Assembly (NCBI GenBank): GCA_028386065.3
Contig: JAKUCV010003353.1
Coordinates: 1 to 64,000 of the forward strand
Reading direction: 5' to 3'
Origin: Turnera subulata
Lineage: Eukaryota; Streptophyta; Magnoliopsida; Malpighiales; Passifloraceae
Length of the DNA: 64,000 nucleotides
Shown here: positions 1-10,702 of the stretch, piece after piece
Numbering within the stretch: position 1 is the first letter of the stretch
Layout: each line of letters opens with the position of its first letter
Program-made: the position numbers and the translations under genes
The notes under the pieces: model-generated
Told to the model about the DNA's origin: nothing
Databases searched by the model: none
What the model saw: the letters and a program-made list of their open reading frames with translations, nothing else

Positions 1-1762
1 TTAGTTTGATAGTAGCTTAATTATGAAACCCAACTTAATGTACTAATAATTCAAAGCGGTTCGTGAAATATTATACACCTCATCATTGGATTCTAAACGG
101 ATTTCTTGTTCCTTGTCTGTTTTACATTCGGTGTTAGGTTAGGGAGTGCCATCAATAGCTTACATAGTTTGAACTTAGCATGCATTTCATGGTAAATCTA
201 TAGCGCACTTATGTGACCCTGTGTCTATGTTTAGGCCTTGGTTGTACATGAGAAGTAGCAGGACAAAGCACTAGTCTCCAAGACGATACTTATAATTCAG
301 GTGAGGAGTCATAAACCTTGGTATGCCGTTACTACCCACGATACTCGGGTTAATGGTCGTGGAGAATATTGAGGTAACCGTATCAATATGTGAACTGGAA
401 TGTTGAGATGCTTGCCATGTTGTAAACAACGTGTTTGTTTACCCGCCTGCTTATGTGCTGTATTGCTATGTTCAACATCTATGAGCTGTATTGCCATGTT
501 AACAACCTATAAGTTGTTATTGCCATGTCTATGATATGTGTTGTTTGCTATATCATGTATATCTTGAGCCATAGGCTCTACTTAGGAAAAACTTCGTCAT
601 GGTACACAACTTGTATACAACTCTGAAGATCACTTTCGCAAACTTCATAATTGGCAGCATAATGTACCTAGATAAAGAAACATTTTACTGTGGGGCTGTT
701 GACCGGTAGCACCGAGTGGGAGAGAGGGTACCCCTCGGGTCCTGTATTTATAGTGAGTTGTACTCACAAAGACGGCGACGAGGGGATAGGTGGGTACGCC
801 CCTCGATTAGTTCTTTAGTGAGTGTACCCCTCACAGAGCTGGCGTCTTGGGGATTTGTCGGGTGTACCCTTTGGTTATTGTTATTACTTATTCCTTGGTG
901 AGAGCACCCCTCACAGAGCCAGCAACTTGGGGACTGATGGATGTGCCCCAAGATTCTTGTACTATGTATTTCTTTGAGGAAAGCACCCCTCCTAGAGCTG
1001 TCGGCCACTTGGTTATTAGTGGTTATCTTTTTGTTGGAACTTACCCATTCCGGTGTTTTATATTATATATGTTTTGAGTTTGGGCATACGCCCTGGGGAG
1101 CTGGCCAGTCGCTACCGCGCCCGACGCACACAGTTGAGGGCCCTAATAATAAAATGTACAACTCCTACAAATCTTAACGATCATATACAAGATGATGAAA
1201 TACTCACTTGGGATAAAATTTTGTGAATAACTTGTGGTGTGCACTGATGGTGACTTGCTTTGTGCACTGTGACTTTAATGACGTATACCAGTATATTTGT
1301 GGTTGACTTGTATATGTGTATACCCTGGTTTATTTGTTTGCGGTGAGACAGTGGTTGGTCTCACCCCCTCACGTCTTTTACAGGTTGACTGCTCGTTGAG
1401 CAGTGGTGCATATCAATAGGTGGCGGCGTTTTCCTCTCGTCGGGTCGGATCCATATGGTGCATTATATTCATGTTTCTTATGTTATTTTGTCTTCCGCTG
1501 CATACTCATTTTACCTTGTATAATTTATTATATAATTTATAATAAAATTGATGATGATTGTATCATGGCTAACATTGCCGGTATTGGGAGTTGGGCTCGC
1601 ATAGAGCCAGTTTCTGTTTGGATACAGTTTTGTTTACCTTGGCTTGTATATTGATTCTCGATTCATTTGTTGTTTATATCGTAACTCGGGGACAGAAGGG
1701 TAGTTTTGTGATTTTATATGTATAATTAATTAAATTGGTTATTTTGAGAAACGGGCGTTTCA
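1..1762 (+). mobile_element. 3' part of a long LTR (gypsy-type), cut by the window edge
   Basis: The stretch has no credible gene and ends in CGGGCGTTTCA at 1752-1762, almost the same terminus as the solo LTR at 3778-6154 read on its minus strand (CGGGGCGTTTCA). Both also share a CTTCCGCTG block and a tandem array of self-complementary motifs at a similar distance from the 3' end. I infer the 3' section of a long gypsy-type LTR in forward orientation. The base string after it (gtcct) would be the target duplication, but its partner lies outside the window. Whether it is a solo LTR or the 3' LTR of a full element cannot be decided. Confidence 0.6.
716..1010 (+). repeat. Degenerate tandem array of self-complementary motifs (array I)
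   Basis: Units of about 80-100 bp repeat the pattern stem-ACCCC-stem: GAGGG/CCCTC near 725, CGAGGGG/CCCCTCG at 778-804, GTGAG/CTCAC at 818-834, GTGAG/CTCAC at 898-914 and AGGA/TCCT at 977-993. The words before and after the core differ between units but stay complementary to each other. The array lies about 0.75-1.05 kb from the LTR 3' end. Confidence 0.6.
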
Positions 1763-1890
1763 GTCCTGGTATGTTTATATAACACAAGTGATAAACATCA
1801 TACAATGAGAAGATATACAATAAGTAGTATAATAGTATCACACTACTACCTAACCTATCACTTTAGACTTATCTAGAACCTTACTCTTAT

Positions 1891-3118
1891 CCGTATCAGT
1901 TCCCGCATTTATCATTGCCTGCGCAGAAAAGGTAAATTCCGGTGATGTTATAATAAAGTATAATGGCTCATGAGAATTCCATCAACGGATCAATAATGGA
2001 AAAAAATATTTGAGAAGTATTTCTCGTTATTGTGCAAGAATAAAACCAAGATTAATTAAGGCGTTTTTGTTTGCCCAGATTTAGGCTAACAGTTTTGACA
2101 AAAGAAAACACAAAACAAATTCTGGGATGGACGGAGTCGGAGAGAGCAAAACAAAAGCAAATTGATTAGAATTTTTTTTGTAAATTGGAATCCTAATAAA
2201 TACCCACAACCAGTGGCGGAATTACGGTGTAGTCATTATAGGCAGATGACTACATTGGATATTTCAAATTTTATTAGATTATTTTCTTTTTTAAAAATTT
2301 TTTTATTCTTTTTAGCTACTTTTTCTCTTGTCGTCTTCCTTTTAATAACCTCTATCTCTTTCCTAATCTTTCAAAGATCATTAATCTCTATTTCTTTCCT
2401 AATCTTTTGAAGTTCATTAATTATTCATTAGATTTCGCCAATTAATTTTATTGTCATTTTCTTTTTAGTTTATTCCTTTATTATGATAATATAAATCTTG
2501 CCTTATAACTTTTTTTTCTTCATATCTGTTTGTCTCTTTTTCTTTCCATCTGTTTAAAGAAAAATATATTTGATTAATAATAAACTAATTATTTATTATT
2601 TTCAAAATTAAAAAGAGAAATTATTATATAACAAATGAATATGTAACAAAGTTCTTTAAGGATTCCAAAATATAAATCTGTAAGTCTATAATTTAAGAAT
2701 TGATGAAATACTTTTTTATCAAAACAATATCTTATTACTAGATAAATTTTATATATAATTAATCTACCAAAACACATATAAATAATTATAATACTTAATT
2801 AATTTTAATATTTGACATTTTTATTTATTTGCATGCACTAAAAAAATATTCCTAGATGCGCCATTGCCCTCAACCCTATCCCCAAACCCAACCCAACCTC
2901 TTGGATGAAACACCAAGAGTGGTGCCGCTATATTACAAGTAGTGTCGGCAGTAGATTGAATAGGATCAAATCCATGTATTATTTTCAAAATTTCAAGCAC
3001 CATGGTTGGTTAAAAAAAATAAGAATCAGTTAGCCTAGTCAACAAATATAGTAGATGAGGCCTTTGACAATTTCATCAGAGTATGTGTGAGGTTCGTCTT
3101 ACTGTAAGGTAGGCATTC
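1891..3118 (-). pseudogene. CYP81 pseudogene A, exon-intron fragment
   Basis: On the minus strand 3040-3118 matches the last part of exon 1 of the intact copies (the residues before KGLI at the intron), 1919-2175 matches their intron, including the GGGATGGACGGAG stretch, and 1891-1918 matches the first codons of exon 2 with an AGTD-type I-helix motif. All upstream exon 1 and nearly all exon 2 sequence is missing. About 0.8 kb of AT-rich unrelated DNA (2176-2985) sits inside the intron. It cannot encode an enzyme. Homology rests on alignment by eye with the genes at 8785-10614 and 28744-31072. Confidence 0.75.
2176..2985. other. AT-rich insertion in the pseudogene A intron
   Basis: The DNA is AT-rich and homopolymer-rich with no recognisable protein. 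It starts near a CAGTGGCGGA-like string (2211-2220) of the kind seen at ends of small non-autonomous transposons. I could not define termini or a target duplication. Confidence 0.35.
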
Positions 3119-3194
3119 ATTATGTAATTGACTATCCTTCAATGTTCCTAAAATTGTGTAATTGTGTAATGATACACAGAATGAATTACATCTT

Positions 3195-3777
3195 CACACT
3201 TTGAAAAGTTCCAATTTATTGAAATGAAAAGCTTTTTACTTTTGTTTATATTTTTTCTAGATCAGTACTGGGATGCTACTTTTTGAGCATTTCTGCTCAT
3301 TATTTATATTTTTATAGTTTTTATACTTTCTGTTGCAAATATGAAATATTTTTTTTTCAGCCAAGAACTGGGAGGGAAATCATAGAAATAAGAATTTTTG
3401 ACCTTCTCCTTGCTCTTCAATTTGAATTTCAATTGGATTCGTGCAATTTTTTTATTTTATATTTCACTTTTGTAGGATTCAAAAAAAAAAAATCTTTTTA
3501 TTCTATTGCAATCAATTTCCATTTCCACTCTACACACATACTAAAAAAGTGAGTGTGGAAGCAAAGTTTAAATATGAAAAACACTGCAAAGGGTAGTTTA
3601 ATTGGTTTGAGTTTAATCCCATCAGGTTTCGAGTTTAGACCCTACCTTACGGAGCTCAAAAAAAAAAAGAAAAATGAAAAAAAGATGTAAAACACCTATC
3701 ACCCAATGTTTATTTCCCATATAGTGTGTTATTGCTTCTTCGCGGAAAAAAAAAAATCACCATTTGTAGTCATTCTA
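3195..3777. repeat. Segmental duplication, copy 1
   Basis: This roughly 580-bp stretch is nearly the same as 7787-8378 and the match resumes after the solo LTR at 6155-6257, where it equals 8379-8475. In both places it lies next to CYP81 remains, so it is part of the duplicated P450 unit rather than a gene. Copy 1 lacks a small poly(T) insertion present in copy 2 at about 8284-8297, which makes it an empty-site reference. Confidence 0.85.
3590..3685 (+). mobile_element. SINE-like unit with tRNA-like head and poly(A)
   Basis: The sequence resembles a tRNA-derived head with an A-box-like TAGTTTAATTGG, a B-box-like GGTTTCGAGTTTA and a closing GACCCTACC, followed by an A-rich tail. The same unit occurs at 8168-8245. 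The boxes are imperfect and no target duplication was found, so this is tentative. Confidence 0.35.
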
Positions 3778-4288
3778 TGAAACGCCCCGACCCGTATTTA
3801 CCGTACACAGTAAACACGTGCCGGAACTGTAACGACCCAACCAAAATAAGACCAGCATACAGTGTATACAACAGTAACTCGGGCTCAACAGCCCAAAAAT
3901 AATAACAACAATAATAACACAACCGGCCCAATGGCCCAATAATATCAATAAAATGTACAGCGGAAGACTTAATAACTCACAAACACTGTATGCGACACTG
4001 ATGCAAACTATGGATCCAAGCCCTGTCCAAGGGATAACGCCACAGCTTGTCTGGAATGCAACAAACCTGTACAACAAACAACTCATCCTATGGGATGAAA
4101 GCCCGCAGGTGAGGGGTGAGTCCGAAGTGCTCACCGACGAAAGATAGACCAACAATATGAACACTAAAATTACTCAAGTCAAAAATAACAGTCAAACCAA
4201 AAGACTCGACCCAAAGCCGAAAAGACTCAAAAAAACCAACTATCCAATTTTATTTTTTCGAGCCCCGTCACGGATAAGCTAGGGTCGT

Positions 4289-4632
4289 ACCAGGTTATCA
4301 ACCCGCTCCTGGTGCCAGATCAAAAAGAACCCGGGATCAACATCCCAATATCAAACTCAGGGATCAACATCCCAATCAAACCCGCATCAACATGCCCATC
4401 ACAAGTAACCCAGATCATGGCACCACAAAACAGTCTCAAACCATCCGGTCGTACCTCTACATACCACGTGACAATTATAATATCGTCATCAAAATCAAAT
4501 CACAGGGATCAACATCCCTAACCAAAATACCGGGATAGACATCCCTAACCAAACCAAGGATAAACATCCTTATCTCAATTTATTATTTAACCATTATACT
4601 CTATACCAAAAATACTCAAGGATAAACATCCC
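4289..4632 (+). repeat. Array of short perfect hairpins with covarying stems (array II)
   Basis: Repeated motif GGGAT-CAAC-ATCCC occurs at 4333-4346, 4360-4373 and 4505-4518. Variants keep the stem: GCAT-CAAC-ATGC (4384-4395), GGGAT-AGAC-ATCCC (4532-4545), AGGAT-AAAC-ATCCT (4557-4570), and a version with one end mismatch at 4619-4632. A longer stem, ACCAGG/CCTGGT, flanks 4289-4313. Stem bases change in pairs while the loop stays near CAAC/AAAC. Confidence 0.75.
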
Positions 4633-5540
4633 GAACCAAAACATAGCAAAAGCAACAACCAACAATGCACAATCATCAAAACATAATAACCGAGTAATAT
4701 AGGCACATATCGAAGGAAATCCATCCTCACCTTGGCCGATTACTCAACTCCGGAAAACAATGACCGGTCCGACGCCGGCTCCTCGGGAAACTGCCCGATA
4801 TCAAACCTATACAACAAAACAATGCATACACATAAATGCACATAATCGGTACACTATGATGCCCAAACTGCGAATTAATCCCATCCACATATAATTATAA
4901 TTTCCAGAAAATATTTTCAAGGTATAAATATATTTTCCAATCTAACCATAATAATAATTTACAAACAAAACATAATTATCTTAATTAAAGAATCAAAGTA
5001 TATATATATTTTTCTAAATCTCAACCCAGAATATTGCATGTAATTTCCAAAATAATATTTCCTATTTTTTTCCAGAAATTAATTGACAGAAACTAACTAT
5101 ATATATATATATATATATTAATTAATTATTTTTTTTAAGAAAGGGGGGATCCGACTGTGCAACCCATCCAGGGTCGCGACCCGGCCGTGACCTGCCCCAA
5201 CGAATCGGGTTGCTCACCTTGACGACGACGGCGGCGCGACTGACGGGAAGGGAAGACGGCCAAGAGGAAGGCGACCTCGAGCCGACTGCAAAGGCGGTGG
5301 AAGGTTGGCGTGAAGCGGCGCGGTGGCTGAGCAGGGCGGAGAAGGAGCAGATCCGCGGGTCTGCTCGCGGGTCAACGCTCGCCGGCTGCGCGTCAGGTGG
5401 CGGATGGCGACGGGGAAAACGGGGTTTTGGTCGCCTCGGCTCTCCGAGCTCGGTGGTGGCGGCGGTGTGGCGAGGCGCGGTCGGGAACTCCGTCGCGTGT
5501 ACAGTATCCGTGGAAGGCCGGGTGACGCACTGTTCACCGG

Positions 5541-5815
5541 TATTTTTTTTCTTTTCCTCCATTTTTCTTATTTTCTTCTATTTTCTTTTCCTTTTCTATT
5601 TTCTGATTTTCTTCTTTTTTTTCTCTTATTATTTTTTTTCTTCTCTACTATTTTCTTCAGTTCCTCTCTTCTCTTTTTTTTTTCTGATTTTCCTGATTTT
5701 TCTCTTTTCTTTTTTTCTTTTTCTTTCTTTTTTTTCTTTTTCTCTCTTTTTCTTTTTCTCTCTTTTTTTCTCTCTTTTTCTTTTTTCCTCTCTTCCTCCC
5801 CTCTTCCCCCGGCTG
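5541..5815 (+). repeat. Long polypyrimidine tract inside the solo LTR
   Basis: Almost pure T and C for about 270 bp, next to the GC-rich block. It yields spurious Phe/Ser-rich open frames on the plus strand. On the LTR's own (minus) strand it is a polypurine stretch. Confidence 0.85.
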
Positions 5816-6664
5816 CCTCCTCCTTATAACCTGAAATTTTTACTGTTTATCATGTGAATTACAATAATTCAATTCGTCCGTATTACGGGCGAGTCCGATC
5901 CGGACCAGAAAATAACCGATACCTCCTTAGTTATTTTCCGGTGTGATTTTCCGAGAAATTCCGAAACCCGAAAAATACCAACTTAGGTTCGAAAAATCCG
6001 CGGGAAAATCACGAGCACGGGAAAACCCTCGGTTTCGAAAAACGACTCCCGATTTACCTTGAATTAATTACCCAAGATTAATTCAACAGTAAATCACGGT
6101 AAAACGACTTTTACAGTTCCGGTAAAAATCTAAAATTTTACCCGGGCTGTTACATTCTATCCCTATCAGAGCATTGCCCTGCAAGACTTTGTGCTATTTT
6201 TTTTCCGTAGAACATCAACTTTATTAATTAATACAAAAGTACAAGGAGCCTTAGGATGATTTAGCAGAAGTGACAAAACCCACACTACTGTTCCAGAGGA
6301 TGTATCAGTGCCCGCGGTTATCACTGTCTATGTAGAAAATGTAAATTGATGTGATGCCTGATAGGAAAATATATATCTGAATGCAATAACGGATCCAGAC
6401 TGTAGTCAAGCTGGTGACTACGCTGGATTTTGTCGTAAAAAAATATATTATAAAGATTAATATAAATGCGTTGCGTTACATTTTAATTAGTTGTATCTAT
6501 ATTTATCTTCTCTACAAGTATAGATATATAAGAATTCTAGTATGCTAAGTAACTCTTTATAAACTAGTAATTAAAATTTTTTGATTTAGAAACAAAATAA
6601 AATTTTGTGATTATCTGTTAGATATTCAGCGCTTGATTTTGTTTTTCTTTCGAAAATTCGGCTG

Positions 6665-7115
6665 AATACAAACAACTAGTTTGATCACTTGCATTGAAGA
6701 CAAAAGTTAAGTGTGTGTTACATCCGCCAAAGCAATAAATTCAATGAACGTGGGGAAATTCTCAAGTAAAACACTCTCCTCACCAGACTCTCTAGCTACT
6801 TGAGCTACACTATGAGCAAGCCTCTTACATTTACAGTCGCTTTACATGTGAAAAGGTGATACTTCTTAAGTTTATAGTAGGAAGCAGAAACTTGGTGCGA
6901 GTGTAATTCAGATATAACGTGTTGGCAAATCCGATTCAAGCAGGACATCGGTAAAACCCAAAGAAGAGGCCAGCTATATCCCATAGACCAGGGCTTTGGC
7001 TTCTGCAATATCAAATGTGATAATTGTGCTACTAATTCTTTTAAATGCCAACCTGATTGCTTAACGGCGAGGAAACTATAACTAGTTCTGGGCATTCTGT
7101 ATCTTGCCAATTTTT
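6665..7115 (-). mobile_element. LINE 3' fragment, RNase H domain remnant
   Basis: In broken minus-strand frames one reads AEAKALVYGI, LASSLGFTDVLLESDLP and RLAHSVAQVARESGEESVLL. These are the helix and C-terminal parts of the plant LINE RNase H (RVT_3) domain. There are several stops and frame changes, and the upstream RT is absent. It sits in the intron of CYP81 pseudogene B. Confidence 0.7.
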
Positions 7116-7492
7116 TTTACATCTGCTGAATTTTGTAGAGGTACGTATTAAATTATAAGGTATATTAATCCTAACATTTAATTTTAGCCCTCAAATATGT
7201 ACCAAAAAAACATTTAGCTCTCAATTAATATGAATGTTATATATTTCTGTATGGGCAGAGGAGAAAACAACAAAAGCAGATCGGTTAGGACTAAGTTTCA
7301 TGTAATATCGTCAGATATCTTCAAGCACCGTAGTTGGGTGTCAAAGATGAATAATATGTTAGCTTAATCAGAGACATATGGTAGATGGGAATAAAATTAC
7401 CATAATCAGGCCTTTGATAATTTCATGAGTGAAAGTATCAGCTTCGCCTTCCTGTAAAGATAAAGGCACCATCAATGATAGTCTTAGTTCTT

Positions 7493-7549
7493 TTTTTTTT
7501 TTTTCATGCTAACGATTTGTTTTATTCCATCAAGTAATTAATATGTACA
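7493..7549 (-). mobile_element. 57-bp LINE tail with 15-bp target duplication
   Basis: ATAGTCTTAGTTCTT occurs at 7478-7492 and 7550-7564, flanking a poly(T) run followed by AT-rich sequence that contains an AATAAAA-like signal on the minus strand. This is the signature of an extremely 5'-truncated non-LTR insertion into exon 1 of pseudogene B. Confidence 0.75.
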
Positions 7550-7786
7550 ATAGTCTTAGTTCTTCCTTCTTGTGTAAGAGAATCTGTCCTCCTCCTTCGA
7601 TGCGTATCTATAATTAGACCCTGCCACATTTCATCTGCATTCTTTTGCAATTCAATAATCCGTTTCTCCCTGCCTTGGAAACCAATCCACCCCAGGGACA
7701 TGGCACTTCGTCGGTTGGCTCTTATGCTCCCTTTCCGAATGTGGAAATCTGGCATTTTGCTCGTTTTAGCATAGTTCAAAACCAAA

Positions 7787-8475
7787 CACTTTGAAAAGTT
7801 CCAATTTCTTGAAATGAAAAGTTTTTTTGCAATTGTTTATATTTTTTCTAGATCAGTCCTGGGATGCTACTTTTTGAGCATTTCTGCTCATTATTTATAT
7901 TTTTATAGTTTTTATACTTTCTGATGCAAATATGAAATAATTTTTTTTTTTCAGCCGAGAACTGGGAGGGAAATCATAAAAATGAGAATTTTTGACCTTC
8001 TACTTGCTCTTCAATTTCAATTGGATTCGTGCAATTTTTTTTGTTTTATATCACTTTTGTAGAATTCAAAAAAAAAGCTTTCTATTCTATTGCAATCAAT
8101 TTCCATTTCCACTCTATACACATACTAAAAAAGTGAGTGTGGAAGCAAAGTTTAAATATGAAAAACACTGCAAAGGTTAGTTTAATTGGTTTGAGTTTAA
8201 TCCCATCAGGTTAAGAGTTTAGACCCTACCTTACGGAGCTAAAAAAAAAAAAAAAATGTAAAACACCTATCACCCAATATTTTTTTTTTTGATAAAACTA
8301 TCACCCAATATTTATTTCCCATATAGTGAGTTATTGCTTCTTCGCGGAAAAAAAAAAATCACCATTTGTAGGCATTTTATCCCTATCAGAGCATTGCCCT
8401 GCAAGACTTTGTGCTATTTTTTTCTATAGAACAGCAACTTTATTACTTAATACAAAAGTACAAGGAGCCTTAGGA
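7787..8475. repeat. Segmental duplication, copy 2
   Basis: Matches 3195-3777 plus 6155-6257, including the SINE-like unit (8168-8245). It lies just 3' of CYP81 copy 1 and was probably duplicated together with a P450 gene. It carries a private poly(T) micro-insertion at about 8284-8297, flanked by CTATCACCCAATATTT. Confidence 0.85.
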
Positions 8476-8784
8476 TCTTAGAATGGATACAATAATACAA
8501 ACGATTACAACCTTTTTTTAAAGAAACAACCGACTACAACATCGAAGAGAGAAGAAGAGCATCATCACTGCAGAGCTCAGTGGACCCTGGATATGATTCT
8601 TCCTCAAACTGAAAACTTTCAACAACAAAACAATTATTCATGGACAAATCTAATATTATACGTTCATCATATTATGCGAGAAGAGACCATCTTTTTTTTT
8701 TTCTTTTGGTTGGTAGGAAAAGCCAAGGCTCTTTATTAAAACTCCACATTCAGATTGTTGGACCCTATGAAAAACCGCTGATGA

Positions 8785-10614
8785 TCAAAGCGTTGAGAGC
8801 ACATTGACCATGGACTCTCGCGCTTTGCACATGGCTTCTAAAGGCTTTGCTTTAGGCATGGCGAGTCCTGTTCCTTCAGTCATGTCTACTTCCTCTTCCC
8901 CCACTCTTTCCCACTCAAAGCATTGAATTAAGGAAGCCAATGCCAAGCCCACAACCCGATTAGCAAGACCAGTACCTGGACACGCTCTTCTTCCCACCCC
9001 AAATGGAACCAACTTGTATGCATCAGTATCCTGTCCTAAAAATCTCTCTGGCCTGAAAGTATTTGCATCATCCCACACCTTAGGATCTCTATGCACTGCC
9101 CACGCATTGACCAACAAAATTGTGCCTCGGGGTATATGGTATCCGCCAACGGTGCAGTTATCAGATGATTCATGTGGAGCTAGAAGTGGCGCGGCTGGGT
9201 AGAGCCTCATTGTCTCGTTTATGATGCTTTCAAGGTATGGCAACTTGGAAAGGTCATGTTCCTCGACCAGGCGCTCTTGACCAACTTGATTGTCTAGCTC
9301 TGCCTTTGCCTTTTTCAGGACTGTAGGATGGTTTAGCAGAACTGACAAAGCCCACTCTATTGTCACCGCCGATGTAATAGTTCCCGCAGTTAACATTGTC
9401 TACGCAGAAAAAGAAAATTATTGTGATGTGATAGCAATATTATATCTATATGGCTCATCAGGATTCCATTCCATAAAAGGATAAAAAATTCACAACAGTA
9501 TTTGAGAAGTATTGCTTGTGATTGTGTGTAAGACTAAGACCGAAATCTGATTCACTGTTTGAGAAAAGAAAACTCAAAGAAATGTTGGGATGGACGGAGA
9601 GAGCAAAACAAAATCCGATCGATTAGGATTAAAAAATTACCATAGTTGGTTAAAAAGAAATGAAAAATCAGTTAGTCTACTCAGAGACATAGTAGATGAG
9701 ATTAACATAATTACCATCATCAGGCCTTTGATAATGTCATCGATGTAAGTGTCAGGTTCAGCTTCCTGTAAAGATAAGGCAGTATCAATCAGTGTCTTAT
9801 TTCTTCCTTCTTGTGTAACACAATCGGCCCTCCTCTTTCGATGCTCATCTACCAGACCCTGCGACAGTTCATCCGACCTTTTGCTCAATTCTATAATCCG
9901 TTTCTCCTTGCCTTGGAAATCAATCCACCTCAGAAATGGCAGAAAGTCGCTTGGCTCAAATGCTCCCATAACTTCAAAAGTCTCCCTTAATGTGTCTTGA
10001 AAACGTTGAGCCTCATCCAAATCATCCACCTCCGCCCCAAAGTATCGTTTACCAGCAGTCATCCTCACTACAACATTAAAAGCCAGATCGAATATTCTTG
10101 ACTTCATCTCCACTCTTGAGAAACCGCTGTGTGAAATTCCGTACAGATTCTTGAGCAAGTATCTTACCTCTTCCTGTCGAATACTTAGAAACATATTGAG
10201 ACGATTTGTTGAGAAAATTTCAACAACAGATATGCGGCGAAGGTTGCGCCAATGAGGGCCATAATTAGATCTCCCTATGGTGGTGTGGTTATAGTGCAGG
10301 TATTTGCCAGTCAAATTTTTAGGTCTATCAGCAAAAACAATATCGTTCATACTGAAGCATTCTTTGACTAAGCTGGAGGAAGAGATGACTAACACCTTTC
10401 GGATACCGAATGAGAGCAACATGATTGGACCATATTGACTCGATAGCTTCTGCAAAGTTCTGTATGCAGGTGCTTTAATGAGATGAAGATGGCCAATTAT
10501 GGGAATTGAAGAAGATGGACTTGGTGGAAGTTGTTTGTTGTGCCATGTGAAGAGTTTTTTTAGAAGAAAAACAAAGACAATTGCACAGAGGAAGTATAGC
10601 CGTGCGTGCTCCAT
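8785..10614 (-). CDS. CYP81: Cytochrome P450, CYP81 family, copy 1 (two exons, 504 aa)
   Basis: The gene is complement(join(8785-9399, 9715-10614)): a 300-codon exon 1, a 315-bp phase-0 GT-AG intron and a 204-residue exon 2. The length is normal for CYP81. It has an N-terminal membrane anchor, the proline-rich hinge [16 protein letters not shown], the C-helix WRNLR, ETMR (ExxR), FRPERF and the heme loop [10 protein letters not shown] with the Cys ligand. The family acts at the ER with a reductase partner, hydroxylating specialised metabolites or xenobiotics; the substrate is unknown here. Oddity: the I-helix reads AGTITS instead of AGTDTS, so the acidic residue of the proton-delivery pair is Ile. 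Start chosen at the first Met, just before the hydrophobic anchor. Copy 2 at 28744-31072 is a close paralogue with the same intron position. Confidence 0.93.
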
Positions 10615-10690
10615 CAGTGGATGCTGCTACCCCTAAAGCTCTTTGGTAGAATACGTTAATTCCCAGTGCTCCAGTTTAGTACTTCACTTG

Positions 10691-10702
10691 CTCTTAAATA
10701 GT
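10691..10702 (-). promoter_or_regulatory. Candidate TATA box of CYP81 copy 1
   Basis: On the minus strand CTATTTAAGAG lies about 80 bp upstream of the start codon. The surrounding GAGGATGAA and GAAGTA words recur upstream of CYP81 copy 2 (31150-31180), where the corresponding box is weaker (TACTTAAAAGG). This suggests a promoter inherited through duplication. Confidence 0.5.

Larger units (their letters stand above)
3778..6154 (-). mobile_element. Solo LTR, 2.4 kb, 5-bp target duplication
   Basis: The element starts TG and ends CA and is flanked by TTCTA at 3773-3777 and 6155-6159. Removing it restores continuity with the paralogous segment at about 8378. Read on the minus strand it starts TGTAACAGCCCGGG and ends GGGGCGTTTCA, like the LTR at 1-1762. 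No PBS, polypurine tract or pol is present, so it is a solo LTR from recombination between the two LTRs of a full element. It contains array II (4289-4632), a (TA)n run near 5097-5119, a GC-rich block (5140-5540) and a pyrimidine tract. Long LTRs of this kind are typical of some plant gypsy elements; the clade is not determined. Confidence 0.88.
6160..7765 (-). pseudogene. CYP81 pseudogene B, deleted and interrupted
   Basis: From low to high coordinates: 6160-6257 matches the 3' flank of the gene copy (8384-8475), then jumps at a shared TAGGAT (6252-6257) straight to the 5' part of exon 2 (to about 6335), so most of exon 2 is gone. Intron remains follow at 6336-6390 and about 7290-7400. The end of exon 1 lies at 7400-7765 and reads on the minus strand GWIGFQGREKRIIELQ and DSLTQEGRTKT, clearly homologous to exon 1 of the intact copies. 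A LINE fragment (6665-7115) and a 57-bp LINE tail (7493-7549) are inserted. Not functional. Confidence 0.85.

Noticed and set aside
2162..2410. Plus-strand 82-codon frame
   Set aside because: Low-complexity T-rich DNA inside the P450 pseudogene intron insertion.
4300..4640. CRISPR-like appearance of regularly repeated short words
   Set aside because: Plant nuclear DNA, irregular spacing, no cas genes, and the units are themselves inverted repeats within an LTR.
5210..5857. 215-codon plus-strand open frame
   Set aside because: It runs through the GC-rich block and polypyrimidine tract of the solo LTR; the Phe/Ser/Leu-rich second half is pure low complexity.
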